From Micropruina glycogenica (GTDB lineage Bacteria; Actinomycetota; Actinomycetes; Propionibacteriales; Propionibacteriaceae): 64,000 bases of DNA. A program made the translations under genes and the position numbers. Positions 32,879 through 46,676 of the stretch are shown here, piece after piece (the stretch's first letter is position 1; every line of letters starts with the position of its first letter). The stretch is taken from NCBI RefSeq assembly GCF_039524395.1, contig NZ_BAAAGO010000022.1. One strand, 5' to 3'. The notes beneath the pieces were generated by a model that was given only the letters and a program-made list of their open reading frames with translations, had not been told where the DNA came from and ran no database searches.

Positions 32879-32927
32879 CGCGTCACCCTATCCAGCGGGC
32901 ATCCTCGCTATTCACGGCCGTCCGGGA

Positions 32928-32992
32928 CGTTGCACACCTTTGGATTCGTTGCACCGTTCAAACACGAGCAACGAATCCAAACCCGTGCAACG
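32928..32992. repeat. 65-bp intergenic palindrome (GTTGC core)
   Basis: Outer arms CGTTGCAC (32928-32935) and GTGCAACG (32985-32992); inner arms TTTGGATTCGTTGC (32939-32952) and GCAACGAATCCAAA (32968-32981), loop 15 nt. It is located between two minus-strand genes, downstream of the response regulator and upstream of the MFS gene. It may terminate the response regulator message, but no T run is seen. Confidence 0.7.
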
Positions 32993-33014
32993 TGGTGCGG
33001 TGCGACGTTCGTGC

Positions 33015-33680
33015 TCACCCAGCTCCCGGCCGCACCACGCCGTACTCGTAGGCGATGATCACCAATTGGGCGCGATCCCGCACATCCAGCTTGGTCAGCA
33101 GCCGGCTGACGTGCGTCTTCGCGGTGGCGTAGCTGATGCTGAACCGGTCGGCGATCTCTGCATTCGACAACCCGGCGGCGATCGCTGGAAGGACCTCGAG
33201 TTCGCGCGGAGTGAGCGCCTCGTCCAGTGCGACCGAAGGCGTCGCCGGGGGAGTGGTCCGGCGGAACTGCTCGATCAGCCGGCGCGTGGCCCGCGGCGCC
33301 AGCAGCGCCTCACCACCGGCGACGACCCGGATGGCCTCCAGCAGCCGATCCGGCTCGGTGTCCTTGGGCAGAAAGCCGCTTGCTCCGGCGTGCAGCGCGG
33401 CGAACACGTTCGCGTCGTGGTCGAAGGTGGTCAGGATCAGGACCCGGACCGATGCCGTCGCCGGGTCGGCGACCAGCCGCCGGGTCGCCTCGATGCCGTC
33501 GATGCCCGGCATCCGGACGTCCATCAGCACCACATCGGGGCGCTGCTCGTGCGCCAGTCGGACGGCGCTGAGCCCGTCCGCGGCCGAGCCCACCACCTCG
33601 AACCCGGGCTCGTGTCGCAACAGCACGGCCAGTCCGCTGCGGATGAGCGCTTCATCATCGGCCAGCAGCACCCGGATCAC
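33015..33680 (-). CDS. NarL/LuxR-type response regulator
   Basis: DNA-binding response regulator of 221 residues. The receiver domain (1 to about 125) has the acidic pair in 'LLADDEALIRSG', phospho-acceptor D54 in 'VVLMDVRMPGIDG', T/K positions in 'ILTTFDHDANV' and 'GFLPKDTEP'. The C-terminal LuxR helix-turn-helix reads 'LTPRELEVLPAIAAGLSNAEIADRFSISYATAKTHVSRLLTKL' (in parts, about 150-195). Its partner kinase is encoded immediately upstream, overlapping by 4 nt. Confidence 0.95.
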   Translation of the reverse strand: MIRVLLADDEALIRSGLAVLLRHEPGFEVVGSAADGLSAVRLAHEQRPDVVLMDVRMPGIDGIEATRRLVADPATASVRVLILTTFDHDANVFAALHAGASGFLPKDTEPDRLLEAIRVVAGGEALLAPRATRRLIEQFRRTTPPATPSVALDEALTPRELEVLPAIAAGLSNAEIADRFSISYATAKTHVSRLLTKLDVRDRAQLVIIAYEYGVVRPGAG

Positions 33681-34813
33681 CGGTCGTCCCCATCTCTCGG
33701 CAGCATCGCAACCACCTCGTACCCGCCGCCCTCGATCGGGCCGGCCGTCAGCCGCCCGCCCCAGGCACCCACCCGCTCGCGCATGCCGGCCAGACCGGCG
33801 GCCTCCGGCCCCGCGGCACCCACACCGTGGTCACGGATCCGCAACTCGAGCCGGTCAGGTTCGAACCGGATCCGCACCCAGGCGCGGTCGGTGCCGGCGT
33901 GCCGGACCACGTTCGTGAGCGCCTCCTGCACCACCCGGTAGGCGGTGTGGTCGAGAGCGGTGGGCAGCGGCCACGGCTCGCCGAGACGTTCCACCTCGAG
34001 CCGCAGGCCGGCGTCGGAGAACCCGGAGAACAGGGTGTGGGTGTCGGCCAGCCCCGGCGCCGGGCAGTCGGGCTCGTCCGTCTCGCGAATGGCGCTGAGG
34101 ATGTGTCGCACCTCGCGCAGCGAGCTGCGACTGCGCTCGGCGATGGCCAGCAGTCCCGAACGCGCCTCTGCGGGATCGGAGTCCACGATCCGGGCGCAGA
34201 CGCCGGCCTGCAGGGCGATCACGCCGAGCGAGTGACCCACCACGTCGTGCAGCTCCCGGGCGATGCGCAACCGCTCCTGGGTGACGGCGTGCCGGGTCTC
34301 CTCCTGTTGCTTCCATGACGCCAGTTCGGCCCGCTCCGCCTCCAACCGGGCGGTGCGGCGGTGCAGTTGGCCGGCGCGGCCCAGCGTGAACGCACCGACG
34401 AACAGGGCGACGTTGGTGCCGAACCCCTCCCACGGCATCCGTTCCGGAAAGGCCGCGGCGATCGCCACGAGCACGGTGAGACAGTAGCCGGCGCCGATCA
34501 GCGTCGTCCGCAGCGGGCGGTGCGCGGCCACCGTGTAGGCGGCGAGGAAGAGCCCGGCGCCGATCACCGCGGTGGTGTAGCCCAGCGCGATCATCGTTGC
34601 CACCAGCGCCCCGGAGACGACCAGCACGGGCAGCGGCGCTCTGCGGCGCAGCGCGTAGCCGGCTGAGATGGCGACGATCAGGCCCAGCTGCAGCGGCGTG
34701 GCGGCCGTGCCGGCCGAGAGCATGGCGGCGGAGGCGATGCCGAGGGCGAGCCCGCAATCCAGCAGCCAAGGACGCTCGGCGTCCAACTGCTGCAGGTCGT
34801 GCCAGGTCCTCAT
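33677..34813 (-). CDS. Sensor histidine kinase (HisKA_3 type)
   Basis: Membrane sensor of 378 residues with about five to six N-terminal hydrophobic segments (residues about 18-145), no large extracytoplasmic domain, then a coiled coil, the dimerisation/phospho-acceptor helix 'RIARELHDVVGHSLGVIALQ' with H189, and an HATPase_c domain ('VVQEALTNVVRHAG' N box, 'IRDHGVGA' and 'GLAGMRERV' G boxes). It pairs with the overlapping NarL-type regulator. The short sensor suggests sensing at or within the membrane. It is divergent from the alpha/beta hydrolase at 34978, a possible target gene. Confidence 0.94.
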   Translation of the reverse strand: MRTWHDLQQLDAERPWLLDCGLALGIASAAMLSAGTAATPLQLGLIVAISAGYALRRRAPLPVLVVSGALVATMIALGYTTAVIGAGLFLAAYTVAAHRPLRTTLIGAGYCLTVLVAIAAAFPERMPWEGFGTNVALFVGAFTLGRAGQLHRRTARLEAERAELASWKQQEETRHAVTQERLRIARELHDVVGHSLGVIALQAGVCARIVDSDPAEARSGLLAIAERSRSSLREVRHILSAIRETDEPDCPAPGLADTHTLFSGFSDAGLRLEVERLGEPWPLPTALDHTAYRVVQEALTNVVRHAGTDRAWVRIRFEPDRLELRIRDHGVGAAGPEAAGLAGMRERVGAWGGRLTAGPIEGGGYEVVAMLPRDGDDR

Positions 34814-34977
34814 CCTGGCAAGCTATCCGGGCTGTACGGACCTCACAACGATCTGCGGAATGACAGCGGCGTCCATCCCGGGAATGACCTCTGCACCCGG
34901 GTGCGACCCGGGTATGGCGCCAGGAACCGGGCGCCGGCCCGACGCGGTACGGCCGACCTGCGGCGCACCCTGAAGTC

Positions 34978-36549
34978 ATGAGCATCAAACCGAACCAACC
35001 GCAACGTCCGAGCGCTTCGACGGCGCCCATGGACGATCCGTCGCCCCGGCCGGGCACCTCGGCCGGACGCAGTCCCGGAACGGTACCTGTCGCGAGGACG
35101 CGTACCACCGCTCACGCCTGGGTCAGGGCCTTGGTGGCCCTTGCCGGCGGCGGTGTCGCCGGGCTGGCCGTCGGTGTGCTGCAGCCGCGCGGGCCGGTGA
35201 CCGCCTCCGGGAGCCTGGCCTTGATCGCGGGTGGGGTCGCGATCGGCATCCTCACCGGCGTCGTCAGCCGATCCCGGTGGTCGATGCTGGCCGCGCCGGC
35301 CGGCTATCTGGTCGCCTTCGAGCTCATCCGGACCCGCGCCGGCCTGCCGTCCACCGGCCCGCTCGAGCTCGGTTCCGCCTTCGGTCCCCTCGCCTACGTC
35401 CTGGGCCGGGTGCTGCCATGGCTACTGGGCGGCACCGCGATCGCGGTGGGTGCGGCCTGGGCCACACGGTCCCGATCACGTCGCCCGATCGGCCTGACCG
35501 CGGTCACCGCGGCGCTCGCGCTGGTGGCTGGATCGTTGGCGCTCCAGGCATCGTCCCCTGCTCTGACCACCGCCGACGGGCGGCCGATCCCGGGCTCGGT
35601 CAGCGAGCTGATCACGGTGGACCTCGGCGGCGAGCAACAGTGGATCCAGGTCCGGGGAGCCAGCGCCGACCTGCCGGTTCTGCTCTACCTCAGCGGCGGA
35701 CCGGGCCAGAGTGACCTGGCCTTCTCACGGGTGCTGCTGGAGCCGTTGACCCGCGACTTCCTGGTGGTGGGTTGGGACCAGCGCGGCGCCGGAAAGTCCT
35801 ACCCGGCCCTGGACGTCGCCACACACACCCGGCAGCGGGCTGTTTCGGACACCGTTGAGCTGGCGCGCTGGCTGATCGACCGCTACGGCGGGCCGAAGGT
35901 GTACCTACTGGGTGAGTCCTGGGGAAGCCTGCTGGGCATCATGGCGGTCAGCCAGGCGCCGGAGTTGTTCCACGCGTTCCTGGGCAGCGGCCAGATGGTC
36001 GCCCCGCTGGCGACCGACCGGCTGATCTATGCCGACCTGGTGACGCACGCAATGGGCACCGGCAACGGTGAGCTGGTGGCCCGGCTTGCCGCGATGGGCC
36101 CACCGCCGTACCGCAATGTCTTCGATTACGCCACGATCATGAGCCACTACGGGCTGATCGAAGGTGCCTACACACCGCCCGCCGGCTACCTGCGCCGCGG
36201 AGCCGCCAGCGGTGTCGGACCCTACGGGGTGCTGGGCTCGGAGTATGCGCCGGTCGAGAAGATCAACGTGCTGCGTGGCCTGCTGGACAGCTTCGCCGTG
36301 CTGTATCCGCAGCTGCAAGACATCGATCTGCGCCGCGACGCGACCCGGCTGCAGGTGCCGGTGTACATCCTGGCCGGCGACCATGAGTTGCGCGGCCGCA
36401 CCCAGCCGGCCCGGGAGTGGTTCGATGCTCTGGATGCGCCGAGCAAGCGCTGGTACGACATCGCGAACGCCGGGCACTCGGTCGCCTTCGAGCACGCCGA
36501 CGAGCTGCTGCGCATCCTGCTCGAAGACGTGCAACCGGCGCTTCGTTGA
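34978..36549 (+). CDS. Membrane-anchored alpha/beta hydrolase (proline iminopeptidase-like)
   Basis: A 523-residue protein in two parts. Residues about 47-190 hold five or so hydrophobic segments; residues about 205-523 form an alpha/beta-hydrolase domain. The catalytic triad is visible as S314 (GESWGS), D468 (YILAGDHE) and H500 (NAGHSVAFEH), with an oxyanion-region 'YLSGGPGQSDL' and 'GWDQRGAGKSYP', close to the S33 proline iminopeptidase group. The N-terminus (first about 40 residues) is Pro/Ser-rich and disordered. It is divergent from the two-component pair, so regulation by it is plausible. The substrate is unknown. Confidence 0.85.
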   Translation: MSIKPNQPQRPSASTAPMDDPSPRPGTSAGRSPGTVPVARTRTTAHAWVRALVALAGGGVAGLAVGVLQPRGPVTASGSLALIAGGVAIGILTGVVSRSRWSMLAAPAGYLVAFELIRTRAGLPSTGPLELGSAFGPLAYVLGRVLPWLLGGTAIAVGAAWATRSRSRRPIGLTAVTAALALVAGSLALQASSPALTTADGRPIPGSVSELITVDLGGEQQWIQVRGASADLPVLLYLSGGPGQSDLAFSRVLLEPLTRDFLVVGWDQRGAGKSYPALDVATHTRQRAVSDTVELARWLIDRYGGPKVYLLGESWGSLLGIMAVSQAPELFHAFLGSGQMVAPLATDRLIYADLVTHAMGTGNGELVARLAAMGPPPYRNVFDYATIMSHYGLIEGAYTPPAGYLRRGAASGVGPYGVLGSEYAPVEKINVLRGLLDSFAVLYPQLQDIDLRRDATRLQVPVYILAGDHELRGRTQPAREWFDALDAPSKRWYDIANAGHSVAFEHADELLRILLEDVQPALR

Positions 36550-36710
36550 CCTCATGACGGCATGACTGGGCGGCGGGAGCGCCTGGCCCGTCGCAGGTCG
36601 TCGGCAAGGGCCACCGGTGCCCGGTCGCTGCTGCCCGGGGGGACGCCGACCGTCCCGCACCGCCTGCCGGCCGCGGGCAGCCAGGGCAACCACCGTTAAG
36701 CTTGCCCACC

Positions 36711-37970
36711 GTGACCGACGTATTCGACGAGTTGACCTGGCGTGGGCTGATCGCGCACTCCACCGACGCGGACGCCCTGCGCGCCCACCTCGCCGAAGGT
36801 CCGGTCACCTTCTACGTGGGCTTCGACCCCACCGCACCCAGCATCCACATGGGCAACCTGGTGCAGATCATGCTGGCCCGGGCCATGCAGCGGGCCGGGC
36901 ACCGTCCGATTCTGCTGGTCGGCGGCAGTACCGGTCTGATCGGCGACCCCAAGCAGGCCGGCGAGCGCACCATGAACCCCAAGGAACAGGTCGCCACGTG
37001 GGTGGAGCGCATCCGTGAACAGGTCAGCCGGCTGATCTCGTTCGACGGCACCAACGGCGCCATTCTGGCCAACAACTACGACTGGACCGCCGATCTGTCC
37101 ACCCTCGACTTTCTGCGGGACGTCGGCAAGCACTTCCCGGTGAACCGCATGCTCGACCGCGAGGTCGTCAAGGCGCGGCTGGAGTCGGGCATCAGCTACA
37201 CCGAGTTCAGCTACGTGCTGCTGCAGTCGCTGGACTACCGGGAGCTTTTCCGGCGCCACGGCTGCACCATGCAAACCGGCGGCTCCGACCAGTGGGGCAA
37301 CATCACCGCGGGCGTGGAACTCATCCGCCGCAGCGAGGGGGCCAGAGTGCACGCGCTGGCCACCCCGCTGCTGACCAAAGCCGACGGCACCAAGTTCGGC
37401 AAGACCGAGTCGGGAACGGTGTGGCTCGATGCGGCGATGACCTCGCCGTACGCGTTCCACCAGTTCTTCCTCAACGCCGAAGACGCCAAGGTGGTCGACT
37501 ACCTCAAGGTGTTCTCAGAGCGTCCGCGCGACGAGATCGACGACATCGCGGCACGCAGCGCCGAGGCGCCACACCTGCGCATCGCCCAGCACTCCCTGGC
37601 CGACGACATCACCGACCTGGTGCATTCGCCGGCCGAGCGCGAGGCCGCCAACGAGGCTGCCCAGGCCATCTTCGGACGGGGAGAGCTGGCCCAGCTCTCG
37701 GCAGACACCCTGCTTGCGGTTGCCAAGGAACTGGGTGCAGCGGCCTTGCCGACGGGGGAGTTGCCCAGCGTGGTGGACGCGCTCGAGGCCTCGGGTGTGG
37801 TGGCCAGCAAGTCGGCCGCCCGACGGGCGATCGCCGAGGGTGGCGCCTACCTGAACAACACCAAGGTCATCGACGCCAACGCGCAACTCACCGCCGACGA
37901 CGTGCTGCCGGGCGGTGTGGTGGTGCTGCGCCGCGGCCGACGGACGGTGGGGGCCGTCACCGTGGCGTAA
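36711..37970 (+). CDS. tyrS: Tyrosyl-tRNA synthetase
   Basis: Class I aminoacyl-tRNA synthetase of 419 residues. The HIGH-type motif appears as 'PSIHMGNL' (about 44-50), the tyrosine pocket as 'TGGSDQWGNI', and the KMSKS-type loop as 'DGTKFGKTESG'. A C-terminal S4 RNA-binding domain ('VASKSAARRAIAEGGAYLNN') ends the protein. GTG 36711 lies 8 nt after TAAGCT (36697-36702), suggesting a leaderless message; the in-frame TTG at 36702 is less likely. tyrS beside an rRNA operon is common in actinobacteria. Confidence 0.96.
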   Translation: MTDVFDELTWRGLIAHSTDADALRAHLAEGPVTFYVGFDPTAPSIHMGNLVQIMLARAMQRAGHRPILLVGGSTGLIGDPKQAGERTMNPKEQVATWVERIREQVSRLISFDGTNGAILANNYDWTADLSTLDFLRDVGKHFPVNRMLDREVVKARLESGISYTEFSYVLLQSLDYRELFRRHGCTMQTGGSDQWGNITAGVELIRRSEGARVHALATPLLTKADGTKFGKTESGTVWLDAAMTSPYAFHQFFLNAEDAKVVDYLKVFSERPRDEIDDIAARSAEAPHLRIAQHSLADDITDLVHSPAEREAANEAAQAIFGRGELAQLSADTLLAVAKELGAAALPTGELPSVVDALEASGVVASKSAARRAIAEGGAYLNNTKVIDANAQLTADDVLPGGVVVLRRGRRTVGAVTVA

Positions 37971-38212
37971 TGAGCAAAACCCCTAGCCAAGCAGTCGACA
38001 CGCCCGGGCGTCATGGTCGATTTGACCCGCTGCGCCGAACTCCGTAATGTTTACCAAGCCTTCTCGGTGACACGGACGGCCAGGAGAGATCCAGGCCGGC
38101 CGAATCGGAAGGCCAACCCAACCCAAACCAGTACGGGAACGGTGTGCCTCCATGCCAGGAGCCACCAAGACCCGGTGCCTGTCGCGGGGTGGAAAGGGCA
38201 AGATAGCTCAGT

Positions 38213-38241
38213 TTGACACCGAGCACAAGCCCTAGTAAAGT
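38213..38241 (+). promoter_or_regulatory. rRNA operon promoter
   Basis: TTGACA (38213-38218), a 17-nt spacer and TAAAGT (38236-38241) form a near-consensus vegetative promoter about 250 nt before the 16S gene. The leader also contains a boxA-like stretch (CTTGAGAACTCAACAG, about 38297), similar to that before the 23S gene. The remaining 37971-38212 holds no gene that I can see. Confidence 0.82.
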
Positions 38242-38492
38242 ATGTCGAGTTGCCCCAAGCGGCGGTCGAGAGGCCAAAGCGCGGTGCGCACCCGAAACTT
38301 GAGAACTCAACAGCGTGCTTGAAAGTCAATGAAAGTACACCCTCACGCAGGGTGTGCGAACGAACATCCCGTCCGTGTGGGGCTCGCCTCACACGACGAG
38401 ATTCCTTTGATTATTGATAGATCCAGCAATGGATCCTGTCAGTGTCAAACAATCCTTGATCAGCTTTACGGCTCCGGCCGTGCTGAAAATTT

Positions 38493-43437
<4,945 letters not shown>

Positions 43438-43510
43438 CTACAAAGGTGCTACGCGTCCACTGTGCGGTTCCCGAGCAACGGTCGGGAACTCCGATCAAAA
43501 CTCCATAGTT

Positions 43511-43629
43511 GTTACGGTGATCATGGCGAGCGGGAAACGCCCGGCTCCATTCCGAACCCGGAAGCTAAGCTGCTCAGCGCCGATGGTACTGCAGGGGGGA
43601 CCCTGTGGGAGAGTAGGACGTCGCCGGAC
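43511..43629 (+). rRNA. rrf: 5S ribosomal RNA
   Basis: About 119 nt, beginning GTTACGGTGATCATGGCGAG and ending GGACGTCGCCGGAC. It contains CCGAACCCGGAAGCTAAG and GGGAGAGTAGGACG, the standard 5S landmarks. The ends pair to form helix I. Confidence 0.95.
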
Positions 43630-43634
43630 TTTAT

Positions 43635-43679
43635 AAACACCCCCGTGGTGGCCAGCAATGGTCAACACGGGGGTGTTTT
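43635..43679 (+). terminator. rRNA operon terminator
   Basis: AAACACCCCCGTG (43635-43647) pairs with CACGGGGGTGTTT (43666-43678), followed by T. It is a 13-bp stem right after the 5S gene, a classical intrinsic terminator. Confidence 0.9.
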
Positions 43680-43729
43680 GCGTACGCAGGGTTTTGCGTC
43701 CGGCGTGGCCGCCACGGCAGACTTAAGGG

Positions 43730-45658
43730 GTGAGTGACGAGCGCGGCCCGGCAGGCGAGGGACGAAACCAACCCGGTCGAGGCAGTAGCGGCGGCCGTCC
43801 GCGGTCTGCCGGCCGTGGCGGTGGTTCCGGCTCCAGGTCCTCGTCGTCGTCGTACGGCTCCGGGGGCGGACGCTCGGATCGACCACGCAACACCCAGGGT
43901 GGCGGCTCGGCATCCGATCGTGCTCGTCGTGGCGGCACCGGGGGCGGGCGCTCCGGCGGGTTCAAGGGGGGCACCGAAGGCGGTGGCGCGGAGCGCCCGT
44001 ACCGATTTGACCCGGGGGCGGGCGCCGCCAGGCGCGCACCGGACAAAGGCGGCAGCGGGGGTGACCGACAGCGGCCCCGCTCAGGTGGTGATGGGGGCGG
44101 TTCTGGGCAGCAGAGGTCGTACCGGCCGCGCTCCAGCGACACTTCGACGCGTGGCCGGCAAGGTTCAACGGGCGAGCGACGTCCGTATCGCTCCAATGAC
44201 CGTGGCCAGGACGGGTCTTCGGGCGAGAGTCGCCCCTATCGCGCGTCGGGGCAGGAGCGGGGCGCACGGCGGCCGTATCGCTCCGATGATCGTGACCACA
44301 GTGGGTCGACTGGTGATCGTCGGCCCTATCGCGGGTCGGGGCAGCAGCGGGGCGCACGGCGGCCGTATCGCTCCGGTGACCGTGACCAGACCGGCTCGTC
44401 CGGAGGTGGCTCAGACACCTCGAACGCGGGTCGTGCCTATCGATCCGGCGGTGACGATTCAGGGGGTCGGCCCTACCGTTCGACCCGGGGATCCGACGCA
44501 GGGCAGGGCGAGCGCAGGCCCTTCCGCTCGAGCGCCCGCGATTCCAGGAGCAGCGACGCGGGCGCGTCGTCGGCCCAGCGGCGTTCGTACCGCGACAGTG
44601 GGCAGCGACCTGACCAGAGGGGCTATGGCGGCGACCGCTCCGGCGGGCAGAGCCGGCCGTCCTACGACCGTGAGCGTTCCGGTGACCGCCCCGGCGGTTC
44701 CCGGTACCGGGGCGACCGCGCCGGCAACTCAGGGCGTCGGACTCCCACTGACCAAGACGCCGCGCGCCGGGGCGGCGCCGCGGTGGCTGGTGCCGCTGCC
44801 GCCGGAGTTGCCTGGCGCCGGACGTCCGGCGACGCTCGGCCCGATCGTGATCGCCGCGAACCGCGTGAGCCCCGCGAGATTCCGCCCGGTCTCGCGCCCA
44901 AGCCTGGGGAGCCCGAAACGCCGACCGACGTCAACCTCGACCTGCTCTCGCGCGGGGTGAAAGCCGAGCTGCGCAGCCTGAGCGTCGAGCAGGCCGAGAT
45001 CGTGGCCGCGCACCTGGCCGCCGCGGCCGAACTGGTCGACACCGACCCCGAACTCGCCTACGCCCACGCCGAGGCTGCCCGCCGGCGGGCCGCGCGGCTT
45101 CCGGTGGCCCGCGAGGCCGCCGGCACCACCGCCTACGCGGCCGGCGAGTACGCGGCTGCGTTGAACGAGTTTCGCGCGCTGCGCCGCATGACCGGCACCG
45201 ACGACTTCTTGGCCGTGATGGCCGACTGCGAGCGCGGCCTCGGCCGTTCGCAGGCGGCGCTGAAGCTGGTCAAAGAGGGCCTGGCAGTATCGCCGCCCAT
45301 CGCCGCACGGGTTGAGCTGAGGCTGGTCGAGGCCGGCGCCCGTGAGGCGTTGGGGCAGCGTGACGAGGCGATTCGGCTGCTGCGGCAAGAGATCGAACTG
45401 ATCGGTGCGCGGGGCCCCAAGAGTGCTCGAGCCCGGCTGCGCTACTACTTCGCGCACCTGCTGGCCGAGTCGGGCGACACCGCGGACGCCGAGAAGTGGT
45501 ACGCCGCCGCCGTGCGGCTCGACCCCGACGACGAGACGGGGGCCGCCGAGGCGCTGGCCGAGTTGCAGGGCATCACGATCGAATTCGACGACAGCGACGA
45601 CTCCGACGAAGCGTCCGCTGGTGACGATAGTGACGCGACGCCGGGGGCCGACCAGTGA
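43730..45658 (+). CDS. Protein with RGG/RRPYRS-repeat disordered region and C-terminal TPR-like domain
   Basis: Residues 1 to about 400 are intrinsically disordered, rich in Arg, Gly, Ser, Asp and Tyr, with recurring units such as 'RRPYRSDDRDHSGS', 'RRPYRGSGQQRGA' and 'RRPYRSGDRDQTGS'. Residues about 405-620 form a helical, TPR-like domain ('LSRGVKAELRSLSVEQAEIV', 'YAAGEYAAALNEFRALRRM', 'LAESGDTADAEKWYAAAVRL'), the part corresponding to Rv1691-type proteins at the same locus. The C-terminus is acidic (DDSDDSDEASAGDDSD). RGG-like regions commonly bind RNA and drive condensate formation; a role in RNA or ribosome biology is inference. The start GTG 43730 lies 50 nt after the rRNA terminator. 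Its stop overlaps the next gene by 4 nt. Confidence 0.88.
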   Translation: MSDERGPAGEGRNQPGRGSSGGRPRSAGRGGGSGSRSSSSSYGSGGGRSDRPRNTQGGGSASDRARRGGTGGGRSGGFKGGTEGGGAERPYRFDPGAGAARRAPDKGGSGGDRQRPRSGGDGGGSGQQRSYRPRSSDTSTRGRQGSTGERRPYRSNDRGQDGSSGESRPYRASGQERGARRPYRSDDRDHSGSTGDRRPYRGSGQQRGARRPYRSGDRDQTGSSGGGSDTSNAGRAYRSGGDDSGGRPYRSTRGSDAGQGERRPFRSSARDSRSSDAGASSAQRRSYRDSGQRPDQRGYGGDRSGGQSRPSYDRERSGDRPGGSRYRGDRAGNSGRRTPTDQDAARRGGAAVAGAAAAGVAWRRTSGDARPDRDRREPREPREIPPGLAPKPGEPETPTDVNLDLLSRGVKAELRSLSVEQAEIVAAHLAAAAELVDTDPELAYAHAEAARRRAARLPVAREAAGTTAYAAGEYAAALNEFRALRRMTGTDDFLAVMADCERGLGRSQAALKLVKEGLAVSPPIAARVELRLVEAGAREALGQRDEAIRLLRQEIELIGARGPKSARARLRYYFAHLLAESGDTADAEKWYAAAVRLDPDDETGAAEALAELQGITIEFDDSDDSDEASAGDDSDATPGADQ

Positions 45659-46647
45659 CCGCCCCGATCATCGCGCAGCACGACGTCGCGTTCTTCGACC
45701 TCGACGGGGTGATCTACCTGGGCCCGATCGCGGTGCCGGGCGCCGTGCAGGGCATCGCCGACGTCCGCGCGGCCGGTGCGCGGGTGATGTACGTCACCAA
45801 CAATGCGGCCCGCAGCGCCGAGGCGGTGGCTCGCCACCTGACCGAACTCGGTTTCACCGCCGGCCCGGACGACCTGATCACCAGCGCGCAGGTGGCCGTC
45901 GGGGTGCTCGCCGAACAACTACCAGCCGGCAGTCTGCTGCTGATCGCGGGCACGAACAACCTGAGTCGCCTTGCTGAGGCCGCGGGCTTTCGTACCACCG
46001 ACTCGGCCGACGACGAGCCGGACGCGGTACTGCAGGGCTACAGCCCCACCATTGACTGGCGGGTGCTCGATGAGGCGTCCATCGCCGTGCAACGCGGAGC
46101 CACGTGGTACGGCACCAACGATGACCTCAACCGGCCCACCGACCGAGGCTTGGTGCCTGGCCTCGGCGCGCAGTTGAACGTGGTCGGCAGCACGGTGCGC
46201 CAGCAGCCCATCGTGTTCGGCAAGCCGCACGCGCCGATGCTCGACTTCGCCGTACGGCACACGCATGCCCAGCGGCCGATCTTCGTGGGCGACCGCATCG
46301 ACACCGACATCATGGGCGGCAACCGGGCCGGCATGCCGACGCTGCTGGTGTTCACCGGCGCCCACGGAAAGCGCGACCTGCTAGAGGCGGGGCCGGGGGA
46401 CCGTCCGACGTTCATCGGGGCGGACCTGCGGGCGCTGCTCGAACCGGGGCGCGTCGCGACCGGCGAGGGGGACGTCCGGAGTTGCGGCGCTGCCACCGTG
46501 CGGCTGCACGACGGCTCGGTCGTCGTCGAGGGCCCGCTCGACACCGAGGCCGCTCAGTTGGACGCCCTGTGGGCGTTGGCCACCCTGGTGTGGCACACCG
46601 GCGCGGACGCCACCGGGGCGCTGGCGCTGCTCGACCGGCTGCGGTAG
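45655..46647 (+). CDS. HAD-IIA family hydrolase (Rv1692-like)
   Basis: Phosphatase of 330 residues, second HAD-IIA enzyme of the window. Motif I is 'AFFDLDGVIYLG', motif II 'VMYVTNNAARSAEAVARHL', and motifs III/IV 'VFGKPHAPMLDF' and 'IFVGDRIDTDIMGGNRAGMP'. A C-terminal extension of about 65 residues beyond the core is typical of the Rv1692 group, in which a glycerol 3-phosphate phosphatase has been described. The start overlaps the upstream gene (GTGA), so the two are probably cotranscribed. The conserved locus supports orthology; the substrate remains inferred. Confidence 0.9.
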   Translation: MTAPIIAQHDVAFFDLDGVIYLGPIAVPGAVQGIADVRAAGARVMYVTNNAARSAEAVARHLTELGFTAGPDDLITSAQVAVGVLAEQLPAGSLLLIAGTNNLSRLAEAAGFRTTDSADDEPDAVLQGYSPTIDWRVLDEASIAVQRGATWYGTNDDLNRPTDRGLVPGLGAQLNVVGSTVRQQPIVFGKPHAPMLDFAVRHTHAQRPIFVGDRIDTDIMGGNRAGMPTLLVFTGAHGKRDLLEAGPGDRPTFIGADLRALLEPGRVATGEGDVRSCGAATVRLHDGSVVVEGPLDTEAAQLDALWALATLVWHTGADATGALALLDRLR

Positions 46648-46676
46648 CCGGCGTTCGCCGGGCACCCCCGCGACCA

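Noticed and set aside
33015..36549. Horizontal island carrying the two-component pair and hydrolase
   Set aside because: No mobile gene, repeat border or obvious composition break was visible by eye, so I did not call transfer.
43734..44960. A 408-codon open frame in another frame over the disordered-protein gene
   Set aside because: It overlaps a gene with continuous coding signals, has the Arg/Ala/Pro bias of an off-frame read of a GC-rich repeat region, and lacks a ribosome binding site or recognisable domain.
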